DNA from: Holophagales bacterium
GTDB taxonomy: Bacteria; Acidobacteriota; Thermoanaerobaculia; UBA5066
DNA: 64,000 nt
Assembly: GCA_016719485.1 (NCBI GenBank)
Contig: JADJZB010000006.1
Coordinates: 91,345-155,344, forward strand
Direction of reading: 5' to 3'
Shown: positions 17,034 through 24,889 of the stretch, in pieces
Position numbering within the stretch: the stretch's first letter is position 1
Layout: each line of letters opens with the position of its first letter
The notes under the pieces: model-generated
Told to the model about the DNA's origin: nothing
Seen by the model: the letters and a program-made list of their open reading frames with translations, nothing else
Databases searched by the model: none
Made by a program: the position numbers and the translations under genes

Positions 17034-18133
17034 CTAACGATCCGGTGCGCCGGAGGCGGTGATGCTGTGCTCGCCGCCGCGGCGGTGGATGGTGACCGCG
17101 TAGCGCTCACCGGTCTTCAGGACGGCGTCGCAGACCTGCGAGCGATCGTCCGGTACGACGCGGGACGGGCAGTCGACCGATGCCAGCTCCAGTGATCGGG
17201 ACGCGAACGACTTCCGGATCAGCCACGGCGCGTCGAGAACCTGGCACTTGAAGTCGTTCAGCTCGAAATCGTCGGTGCGGCCGCTCTGCTCGACCCTGAC
17301 CGGCGCATCGCGTCCGGAGGCGAGAACAGCGGTCCCGAGTACCGTATCTCCGACGTTCTCGAGCTTCTCGAGCGGGGCGGCGATGCGGGTCACGGGCTCG
17401 CCCAGGAGACCCGAGACCATGTTACGTAGCGCTGCCCCGAGAGCGATGGACTGCAGGGGTGTGCCGGGTACGGGGTAGATCCGGAACGCCGTGACCCTCG
17501 GTACTTCCCCTTCGAGCCCGACGCGGAACCGGGCGATGCCCGGCCCGCCTTCGGAGTCGAGAGCCCAGACGAGTTCCGTATGGCGGATCTGAGGGTCCGC
17601 CGACGCGCGGACGGTGACGGTTTCGACGGTCGCGAGCCGGAACTTCCCCAGGACGTTCCGGGCATTCTCGACCTGCTCCCGCAGCTCGGCGAAAGTCGTC
17701 TTGCCGCGGAGCGCCGGATGGAGCGCCTCGTACAGGCTCTTCCAGGAGGAACGGCCGTAGGCGTCGAGGAACGCGCGGCAAGGAGGCTCCAGCTGCGCAC
17801 GCTGGTCGGCGTCGAGCCGGGAGGCGGGGAAGGAAACCTGGACGATGCTCGCCCCCGCTGGCTCGTCGACGGTGAACGTGTACCGGAGCGAAGCGCTCTT
17901 CTCGTCGACGGCGTCGCAGTCGAAGTGGTCGCCCGGCCGGGACGCTCGTCGAAGGTCGCACGAGAACGACGAGAAGCCGTAACCGTTCGCGTTCCGGTAG
18001 ACGGGCCCACGACGGCGCGGGCCGTCGCGGAGAGGCCGGCGGACGAAGACGGTTCGGCCTGCACAGGCCCCGCGGCCGGGGCGCCGCCGGCGAGGAGGAA
18101 CGAAACGACCAGGACCGACGGGGTCATCGGCAT
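17034..18133 (-). CDS. Secreted protein of unknown function, interrupted by one apparent frameshift
   Basis: An ATG at 18133 sits behind AGGAGGTCCCC and begins a clear signal peptide (SVLVVSFLLAGGAPAAGP). About 43 codons later, at the CCC run near 18003-18005, the coding sense passes to the neighbouring frame, which stays open to 17034 with sensible composition (for example YRNANGYGFSSFSCD, PPCRAFLDAYGRSSWKSLYEAL, TELVWALDSEGGPGIARFRVG). Restoring one C gives about 366 residues. Several cysteines in the mature part suggest disulfides in the periplasm. No family was recognised. It is convergent with norR. Confidence 0.7.
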
Positions 18134-18232
18134 GGGGACCTCCTGCACCGGGGCGAGTCTGGGTGAACGGAGCCTACCGCACCGCCGAGGGCGATGCCTC
18201 GCCCGAGCCGGCCGCACGGGAGGCTGGCCGCG

Positions 18233-18904
18233 TCAGTGGCCCCAGGGGGCCGGTGGAGGCTCGACCGGCTTCGAGAGGTCGAACTCGACGCGGAAGAGGC
18301 GGCCTCCGGGTCGCGCCAGCTCGTAGACGAACCGGCGATCCGGCTCGATCTCCATGGCCCAGACATTCGTGACCGAGGCCTTCAGCCCCTCCCGCTCGAA
18401 CGTCGTGATCGACGCGGCGTCGACGGGAAACTCCTGGCGCGCGGCGGTGCCCGGCGTCTCGGTCTCTCCGCCGTACATCGTCGTCGCGTCGGGGGTGCCG
18501 TCCTCGTGCCTGTGGTCGTGCTTCAGCCGCAGACCCGAGGGAGTGCGGGAGAGGATCCAGGTGCGCGAGTGGTCGTCGCCGACGTGGAACGGAATCCTCC
18601 ACACTCCGGGGCGGCACTCGCGAACGTGCATGACGAGGCGCTTCCCTGAAAAGGTGTTGCCGGGTGAGGGAGGCTCGTCGACCACGACCCGCCCCTCGAA
18701 GGCCTTTCCGCAGAGTCCGGCGAGCCGGGAGAGGAACTCGTCGGCGGCCCGCGGCGAGGTCGGCGCCCCGCCCTGCTCCGCAACGGGCGGGGCGGCTGCA
18801 GCCGCGGAGGGCCGCGGGGCCTGCACGCAGCCCGCGAGCGTCGCGGCGATGCCGAGAGCCGCCAGGAGAGGAGGAACGGGCCGGCGGCCTGCGGGACCGC
18901 GCAT
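18233..18904 (-). CDS. Lipoprotein of unknown function
   Basis: 223 residues from ATG 18904; a GTG at 18922 is also in frame. The N-terminus has a lipobox (ATLAGC), so the protein should be lipid-anchored. After an Ala/Pro-rich linker comes one domain with conserved-looking stretches FEGRVVVDEPP, RECRPGVWRIPFHVGDDHSRTWI and LRLKHDHRHEDGTPDATTMYGGET. I have seen this pattern only as an uncharacterised family. The His/Asp-rich segment could bind metal, but this is a guess. It lies 99 bases upstream of the frameshifted secreted protein on the same strand. Confidence 0.75.
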   Translation of the reverse strand: MRGPAGRRPVPPLLAALGIAATLAGCVQAPRPSAAAAAPPVAEQGGAPTSPRAADEFLSRLAGLCGKAFEGRVVVDEPPSPGNTFSGKRLVMHVRECRPGVWRIPFHVGDDHSRTWILSRTPSGLRLKHDHRHEDGTPDATTMYGGETETPGTAARQEFPVDAASITTFEREGLKASVTNVWAMEIEPDRRFVYELARPGGRLFRVEFDLSKPVEPPPAPWGH

Positions 18905-19026
18905 CGGGAAGACTCCCTTCACGGAAGGAGGATACCGGGTCGTTTCGCCGGCCGACCCGGCGCCTGGCGCTCCCGCCGGGGGCAGGCGAACGACGTCGGG
19001 TCCCGGTATCCTCGGCGCCCGAGCCG

Positions 19027-19635
19027 ATGGACCAGACCTTCCTCTCCGCCACGATCCTCCTCGTCCTCATCACGGACCCGCTCGGGAACATCCCGTTCTT
19101 CATCTCCGCCCTGAAGCACGTGCGGCCCGAGCGGAGACGGTTCGTCGTCGTGAGGGAGTGCCTCATCGCGTTCGCGGCGCTCCTCCTGTTCCTCGTCGCG
19201 GGCCGGCCCATCCTCCGCATCCTCCACCTGAGCGAGGACGCCCTCCGGGTGAGCGGAGGCGTCGTCCTCCTGATCATCGCGATCCGGATGATCTTCCCGG
19301 ACCGCGGGGCGCGGCTCGGCGAGGACGACGGGGACGACCGCGAGCCGTTCATCGTTCCCGTCGCGATTCCTCTCATCGCCGGGCCGTCGGCCATGGCGAC
19401 GGTCCTCCTGATGGCGACGCCGGACCCCGTGCAGATGCTCTCGCTGGCCGGCTCGCTGACGGTGACGATCGCGATCACGGCGGTGGTCTTCGTTTCGAGC
19501 ACGCGGATACAGAAGGTGCTGGGTGACCAGGCCATCACGGCGCTCGAGAGGCTGATGGGGCTCGTCCTGACGGCGATCGCCGTCGAAATGCTCCTCGGCG
19601 GCGTCGCGAGCTACATCCGCCGCATCCCGGGCTGA
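19027..19635 (+). CDS. MarC family integral membrane protein
   Basis: 202 residues with six predicted membrane segments, matching MarC/YhgN-type proteins. Signature stretches are ITDPLGNIPFFISAL at the start, GGVVLLIIAIRMIFP in the middle and VPVAIPLIAGPSAMATVLLM before the last helices. Despite the name, a role in multiple antibiotic resistance was withdrawn and the transported substrate, if any, is unknown. The ATG at 19027 opens 122 bases after the divergent lipoprotein start. It is followed by a hairpin terminator shared with the convergent gene. Confidence 0.92.
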   Translation: MDQTFLSATILLVLITDPLGNIPFFISALKHVRPERRRFVVVRECLIAFAALLLFLVAGRPILRILHLSEDALRVSGGVVLLIIAIRMIFPDRGARLGEDDGDDREPFIVPVAIPLIAGPSAMATVLLMATPDPVQMLSLAGSLTVTIAITAVVFVSSTRIQKVLGDQAITALERLMGLVLTAIAVEMLLGGVASYIRRIPG

Positions 19636-19648
19636 GGCTTCGGGAGGC

Positions 19649-19678
19649 GCCGGGCCGGCCCGAAGGGGCCAGCCCGGC
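19649..19678. terminator. Bidirectional hairpin between marC-like gene and the oxidoreductase fusion gene
   Basis: GCCGGGC-C-GGCCC / GGGCC-A-GCCCGGC forms a 12-pair stem interrupted by one C-A mismatch, with loop GAAG. It lies exactly in the 52-base gap between two convergent genes. No long T run follows on either side. Confidence 0.7.
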
Positions 19679-19687
19679 GGCAGCGGG

Positions 19688-22660
19688 TCAGACGACGACC
19701 GGCTTCTCCGCCACGATCCGCGCCAGGACCGTCGAGAGCATGTCGACGTGCTCGCGCTCCTCGGCCTCGAGCTCGCGGTAGAGCTTCCACTCGTGCGAGC
19801 CGGTCGGGAACTTCCGGCCGGCGTCGAGGAAGAAGGCGCGGGCGCGCTTCTCGAGGTGAACCGCGAGGCGCAGGAGCGAGGCGCCCGAATAGTCCTTGAC
19901 GTCGGCTCCCGCGAAGACCGCGACCTGGGCCGGCGTGAGCATCTGCGTCAACGCTTCGCGGGGCGCCTCGACGTGGTAGCGGCGGGCCAGGATCTCCAGG
20001 TGCCCCTTCTCCATCTCGGACAGCTCGCCGAAGAGGTGCGCGAGGTCAGGGTCCTTCGCCTCGATCTCCTTCGCGCCGCGGGCGTAGAAGGCGATGCCAC
20101 CCAGCTCGATCTCGAACGCCTGCCGGATCGCCTGCACGGCGGCTTCGGACTCCAGCGTGACGTCGTGTCCCAGCTCGAGGGTCCCTCCGCAGGCGGGGCA
20201 GAGGCCGTAGGGGAACGCGAACCCTTCCGAGACCTTCTGGCAGGAGGTGCAGGTCCAGGTGATCCGCTCTCCGGCGCAGCAGATGTGCTCCTCGTCGCCC
20301 GGCTCGAAGGGGCGACGGCACTTGCCGCAGGCGGCCTCCACGGGCACCGGGACGGGGGCGGTCCCGGGCGCGGCCTCGTCCTCGAGGACGACCGGCCACT
20401 CCCTCGTCGTCAGGTACTTCTCGATCGCTCTCGCGGCCCGCCGCCCGGCGCCGAGGGCGAGGATCACCGTCGCGCCGCCCGTGACGATGTCGCCGCCCGC
20501 GAAGACTCCCGGGAGGTTCGTCGCCTGGGTCTTCGGGTCGGCGTTGACGTACCCCTCGCCGCGGACGCCGAGGTCCGGCGCGGAGCGGGAGATGACGGGG
20601 TTGGCGCGCGTGCCGAGCGCGTAGATGACGGTGTCGCACTCGAACGTCTCGTGCTCGCCCGTCGGGACGGGACGGCGCCGGCCCGACTTGTCGGGCTCTC
20701 CGAGCTGCATCTTCTCGACGACGACGGCCTTCACGCCGCCCTTCTCGTCGACCTGGATCTCCGTCGGGCTCATCAGCCAGTTGAAGTGGATCCCCTCCTC
20801 CTTCGCGTGGCGGATCTCCTCGACGCGGGCCGGGGCCTCGGCCTCGGTCCGCCGGTAGATGCAGTGGACCTCCTCGGCCCCGAGGCGCCGCGCGACGCGC
20901 AGGCAGTCCATCGCGGTGTTCCCGGCGCCGAAGACGGCGACCTTCTTGCCCATGGCGATCGGCGTGTCCTCGAACGGGAACTTGTCTCCGTGCATCAGGT
21001 TGATGCGGGTGAGGAACTCGTTGGCGCTGTAGACCTGACCGGCCTGCTCGCCCGGGATGCCGAGGAACATCGGGAAGCCGGCGCCGGTGCCGATGAAGAC
21101 GGCGTCGTAGCCCATCTCGCCGCGCAGCTGGGCGATCGTGAACGTCTTGCCGATGACCTTGTTCGTCTCGAACTTCACGCCGAGCTTCTCGAGGGCGTTC
21201 ACCTCGCGGTCGATCGTCGTCCGCGGGAGTCGGAAAGAGGGGATTCCGTACTTGAGGACCCCGCCGACGACGTGGAGCGCTTCGTAGACGGTGACGTCGG
21301 CCCCCTTGCGCGCGAGGTCCCCCGCGCAGGCGAGGCCCGCGGGGCCGGAGCCGACGACGGCGACCTTCCCGAGCTGGCCGGCGTTCGCGGGCGGGTGGAC
21401 GTCGGGGAGCGGGGCGTGGTCGCCGACGAAGCGCTCGAGCCGGCCGATGGCGACCGGCTCCATCTTCTTCTCGAGGATGCACTGGATCTCGCACTGCGAT
21501 TCCTGCGGGCAGACGCGGCCGCAGACGGACGGGAAGAGGTTGCTCTCCTGGATGACCGAGAGGGCGCCCGGGAGGTCGCGGACGAGGAGATGCCGGATGA
21601 AGCGGGGGATGTCGATGGAGACGGGGCAGCCCGCGATGCAGGTGGGGCGGGCGCACTGGATGCACCGGTCGGCTTCGACGAGGGCGTCGGCCATCGTGTA
21701 GCCGAGGTTCACCTCCTCGAAGTTGCGCGAGCGCTCCAGGGCGTTGCGCTCCGGCATCTTCATCGCGTGCTCGGGCAGCTCCTTGAACTTCTTGTAGTTC
21801 CGCTTGTTCAGCTCGAAGAGCTGCTCCTCGATGGAGCAGACCTTCGAGAAGTCGTCCTTCGCCTTCGTCTCCTGGGGCCTGAAGCGCTCCTGGCGCAGCT
21901 GCAGCTCGGGGAAGTCGACGAGGTGGCCGTCGAAGTCGGGTCCGTCGACGCAGGCGAACTTCGTCTCGCCGCCGATGCTCACGCGGCAGGAGCCGCACAT
22001 CCCGGTGCCGTCCACCATGATGGCGTTCAGCGAGACCATCGTCTTCACGCCGAAGGGGCGGGACGTCTCGCTCGAGGCCCGCATCATCGGGAGCGGGCCG
22101 ATGGCGACGACGAGGTCGGGCTTGTCGTTCTCGAGGACTTCCTTGAGGGCTCCGGTCACGAAGCCAGGCTTGCCGTAGGAGCCGTCGTCGGTGCAGACGA
22201 TCAGGTCGTCGCAGTACCGCTTGAAGCGGTCTTCCCAGAAAACCAGGTCCTTGTTGCGGAAGCCGATGATCCCGGTCGTCCGGTTACCGGCCTCCTTGAA
22301 GGCCCGGAGCTGCGGGTAGATCGGCGCCACGCCGAGGCCGCCGCCGACGAGGACGACGTGGCCCACCTTCCCGACGTGGCTCTCGAGGCCGAGGGGTCCG
22401 ACGAAGTCGGAGAAGGAGTCGCCCTCCTTGAAGTCCCGCATCATCTCCTTCGTCGTCTTGCCGAGCGCCTGGATGACGATGGTGACGGTGCCCCATTCGG
22501 GGTCGTAGTCGGCTACGGTCAGAGGGATGCGCTCGCCCCCCTCGTTCAGGCGGACCATCACGAAGTGGCCCGGCCGCGCCGCCCTCGCGACGTCGGGAGC
22601 GTAGACGTCCCAGAGGAAGGTGACGTCGGAGAACTGCTCGCGCTTGACGATCTGGTACAC
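19688..22660 (-). CDS. Four-module fusion: NfnA/ferredoxin-NADP reductase + NfnB/GltD oxidoreductase + zinc ribbon + rubrerythrin-like domain
   Basis: 990 residues from a GTG at 22660 behind GCAGGGGGG; the frame continues upstream without coding sense. Residues 1-270 are a dihydroorotate dehydrogenase electron-transfer/NfnA module (VGGGLGVAPIYPQ; [2Fe-2S] Cys222, 225, 237). Residues 320-755 are a GltD/NfnB module with two [4Fe-4S] cysteine sets (333, 336, 341, 345 and 380, 384, 390, 394), an FAD fold (VGSGPAG, 437) and an NADPH fold (FGAGNTAMD, 577). Residues 778-824 hold four CxxC-like pairs, a double zinc ribbon or rubredoxin-like element. Residues 836-985 are a ferritin-like four-helix domain with two ExxH motifs (884-887, 968-971). 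Known NfnAB bifurcates NADH, NADPH and ferredoxin; the added domains suggest transfer to peroxide or O2 (inference). Confidence 0.9.
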   Translation of the reverse strand: MYQIVKREQFSDVTFLWDVYAPDVARAARPGHFVMVRLNEGGERIPLTVADYDPEWGTVTIVIQALGKTTKEMMRDFKEGDSFSDFVGPLGLESHVGKVGHVVLVGGGLGVAPIYPQLRAFKEAGNRTTGIIGFRNKDLVFWEDRFKRYCDDLIVCTDDGSYGKPGFVTGALKEVLENDKPDLVVAIGPLPMMRASSETSRPFGVKTMVSLNAIMVDGTGMCGSCRVSIGGETKFACVDGPDFDGHLVDFPELQLRQERFRPQETKAKDDFSKVCSIEEQLFELNKRNYKKFKELPEHAMKMPERNALERSRNFEEVNLGYTMADALVEADRCIQCARPTCIAGCPVSIDIPRFIRHLLVRDLPGALSVIQESNLFPSVCGRVCPQESQCEIQCILEKKMEPVAIGRLERFVGDHAPLPDVHPPANAGQLGKVAVVGSGPAGLACAGDLARKGADVTVYEALHVVGGVLKYGIPSFRLPRTTIDREVNALEKLGVKFETNKVIGKTFTIAQLRGEMGYDAVFIGTGAGFPMFLGIPGEQAGQVYSANEFLTRINLMHGDKFPFEDTPIAMGKKVAVFGAGNTAMDCLRVARRLGAEEVHCIYRRTEAEAPARVEEIRHAKEEGIHFNWLMSPTEIQVDEKGGVKAVVVEKMQLGEPDKSGRRRPVPTGEHETFECDTVIYALGTRANPVISRSAPDLGVRGEGYVNADPKTQATNLPGVFAGGDIVTGGATVILALGAGRRAARAIEKYLTTREWPVVLEDEAAPGTAPVPVPVEAACGKCRRPFEPGDEEHICCAGERITWTCTSCQKVSEGFAFPYGLCPACGGTLELGHDVTLESEAAVQAIRQAFEIELGGIAFYARGAKEIEAKDPDLAHLFGELSEMEKGHLEILARRYHVEAPREALTQMLTPAQVAVFAGADVKDYSGASLLRLAVHLEKRARAFFLDAGRKFPTGSHEWKLYRELEAEEREHVDMLSTVLARIVAEKPVVV

Positions 22661-22957
22661 GGGCCCCCCTGCAGCGGTCCGGCGGGACGGCCGAACCCGA
22701 CCGCGGATGATGCAACAAATCGGGGAAAGTGTGCCTGCGCCCCCGACCCTCCCCCCGGACGAGCCGGGTCCCGGCATGCCGGGGAGCTCGGGCGAGGCCA
22801 GAGCGAGACCGGTGTCGGGGCGTATCCTGACGGGTGGCGAAGCCTGTGCCCGGGATCACCCGGATCGCCACCAGCGGGCCCACCGCCTCGAGGCGAGGCG
22901 ATCCCGGACGATGGCGGATCGCGGCGTGAGCGCACGCGGCCAGCCCCCGGAGGTCCC

Positions 22958-24889
22958 TTGACGAAAGTGCTCCTGACCAGTGTCTGCCGACCGCTCGGAG
23001 AGCGGCACGGCGATTCCCCCAGCGTGGGCTACGAGCTGCTTTTCGGGCAGGTCACGCGCAACCAGGGGCTCTTCAGCCCGCGGGCCAACCACGTGGCGTT
23101 CTCGCTGGAATACGTCGCGGAGAACGTCGAGGCCCCGACGACGGTCCTCCACTATCCGAGCAAGCGGGAGCTGGTTCACGAGCTCGGAAAGGGTTACGAC
23201 GTCGTCGGCGTGTCGTTCGTCCTCTCGACCTTCCACCGGATGAAGGAGGTCGTCGCCCTCGTGCGTAAGCACGCGCCGGGGGCGAAGATCGTCCTCGGCG
23301 GCTACGGCACGGTGCTGCCCGACGCGATCCTCGCGCCGTTCTCCGACCACGTCTGCCGCGAGGAAGGGGTCGGGTTCATGCGCCGCCTCCTCGGGGAGCC
23401 GGCGGGGAGCGGTCCCGGGGCGTTCCGGCACCCGCTCGTCGTGAGCCGGCTCAAGGTCTTCAGCCGCGAGGCGTCCCGCACGGGGATGGTCTTCGCCGGG
23501 CTCGGCTGCCCCAACGGCTGCGATTTCTGCTGCACGTCGCACTTCTTCAAGCGCAAGCACATCCCGCTCCTGCCGACAGGTCGCGACATCTACGGCGTCG
23601 TCGAACGCTATCTGGAGATCGAGCCGGAGATGTCGATCGCGATCCTCGACGAGGATTTCCTCCTGAACCGCCGCCGGGCGATGGAGTTCCGGGAGTGTGT
23701 GAAGGAAGGCGGGCGGGCCCTGTCGGTCTTCGCCTTCGCGAGCGTGAAGGCGATCAGCCAGTACACCGTGGAAGAGATCCTCGAGATGGGGATCGACGGT
23801 CTGTGGATCGGCTACGAGGGAACGCGGTCAGGCTACGCCAAGCAGGAAGGGCGACCCGTCGACGCGCTCTTCCGGGAGCTGCGCGAGCACGGGATCAGCG
23901 TCCTGGCGTCGATGATCGTCGGCCTTCCGTACCAGACGCCGGCCGTCATCGACGAGGAGCTCTCGGGCCTCCTCGCCCTCCGGCCGACGCTCGCGCAGTT
24001 CATGATCTACGGGCCGATCCCGGGGACGCCGTTCTTCGAGCAGGTCGTCCGCGAGGGACGCCTGGCCGAGGAGATGAGAGCCGACCCGGAGACGTTCTGG
24101 AAGAGCTCCACGGGCTTCCGGTCGATGGTGAAGCACCCCGCCATGAGCGGGAGGGAGATCGAGACGGCCCAGGAGAGGTGCTTCGACGAGGACTTCCGGC
24201 GGCTCGGCCCCTCGATCTACCGCTCCCTCGAGACGTGGATACTCGGGCACGAGACGCTGAAGGGCTCCGCGAACCCCTCCCTGAAGGAGAAGGCGGCCCG
24301 CTTCGCGCGGGACGTGAGGAAGGCCTACCCGATCTTCCTCGCCGGCCGGACGCTCGCGCCCGGGAGGGAGATGAGGCGCTGGGTCGGCGAGCTGCAGGCG
24401 CGCATTCACGCCACCCTGGGGCCGCCGACGTTCGCCGAGCGCCTCGCCTCCGTGGCCGGCCTCGCGATGGCGGCGTGGACGGGGCTGACGCTGAGGTTCG
24501 GCCTCTTTCAGCACCCCTCGCTGGTTCGGCACAGCTTTCGGATGCCCGAGGAATCACTCCCCGCGAAGGCCTGGCGAAGGTTGACGAGCCGCCTGGAGGA
24601 GGGCCACAGCGTCGAGGTCGAGCTGCGGCCCGAGGCGACGGTCTGGGTGCGGGTCGCGGGACGCCTCAACGCCGCCGGGGCCGAGGAGCTGGCGGCGGGC
24701 CTCAGAGAAGGCCTTCGGAAGCGGAAGGAACGTCTCGTCCTCGACTTCGACCGCCTGACGCACATCGATCCGGCGACCCTCGACGACCTCGCCGAGCGGC
24801 TGCAGGCCTACAGGGACCGCATCCGCGTCGTCGTTCCCCCGGCCCGGGAGTTCGCGGCGATCGCCGCGGTCTTCGCGATCTACCGCTGA
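22958..24889 (+). CDS. Radical SAM protein with N-terminal B12-binding-like domain and C-terminal STAS-like domain
   Basis: 643 residues from a TTG at 22958, chosen for GGAGG just upstream; no ATG or GTG fits nearby. Residues 1-140 look like the Rossmann-type cobalamin-binding fold of B12-dependent radical SAM enzymes, but the DxHxxG ligand motif is absent. The cluster motif CPNGCDFC gives Cys184, 188 and 191. The core continues with AILDEDFLL, GIDGLWIGYEG and the ASMIVGLPYQTP strand. The last 85 residues (VEVELRPEATVWVRVAGRL...RLVLDFDRLTHIDPATLDDLAERL) resemble a STAS/anti-sigma-antagonist domain. Substrate unknown; relatives modify lipids, hopanoids or natural products. It is divergent from the fusion gene, with a 297-base gap. 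Confidence 0.82.
   Translation: MTKVLLTSVCRPLGERHGDSPSVGYELLFGQVTRNQGLFSPRANHVAFSLEYVAENVEAPTTVLHYPSKRELVHELGKGYDVVGVSFVLSTFHRMKEVVALVRKHAPGAKIVLGGYGTVLPDAILAPFSDHVCREEGVGFMRRLLGEPAGSGPGAFRHPLVVSRLKVFSREASRTGMVFAGLGCPNGCDFCCTSHFFKRKHIPLLPTGRDIYGVVERYLEIEPEMSIAILDEDFLLNRRRAMEFRECVKEGGRALSVFAFASVKAISQYTVEEILEMGIDGLWIGYEGTRSGYAKQEGRPVDALFRELREHGISVLASMIVGLPYQTPAVIDEELSGLLALRPTLAQFMIYGPIPGTPFFEQVVREGRLAEEMRADPETFWKSSTGFRSMVKHPAMSGREIETAQERCFDEDFRRLGPSIYRSLETWILGHETLKGSANPSLKEKAARFARDVRKAYPIFLAGRTLAPGREMRRWVGELQARIHATLGPPTFAERLASVAGLAMAAWTGLTLRFGLFQHPSLVRHSFRMPEESLPAKAWRRLTSRLEEGHSVEVELRPEATVWVRVAGRLNAAGAEELAAGLREGLRKRKERLVLDFDRLTHIDPATLDDLAERLQAYRDRIRVVVPPAREFAAIAAVFAIYR

Noticed and set aside
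14609..17110. Upstream extension of the NO reductase reading frame
   Set aside because: The frame stays open for over 800 codons but overlaps scdA and norR in the wrong sense. ATG 14608 matches the qNOR N-terminus.
19748..22957. A very long plus-strand open frame running into the radical SAM gene
   Set aside because: It is antisense to the oxidoreductase fusion and has low-complexity Arg/Val/Asp/Gly composition. Long antisense frames are expected at this GC content. The real start is the TTG at 22958 with a ribosome binding site.
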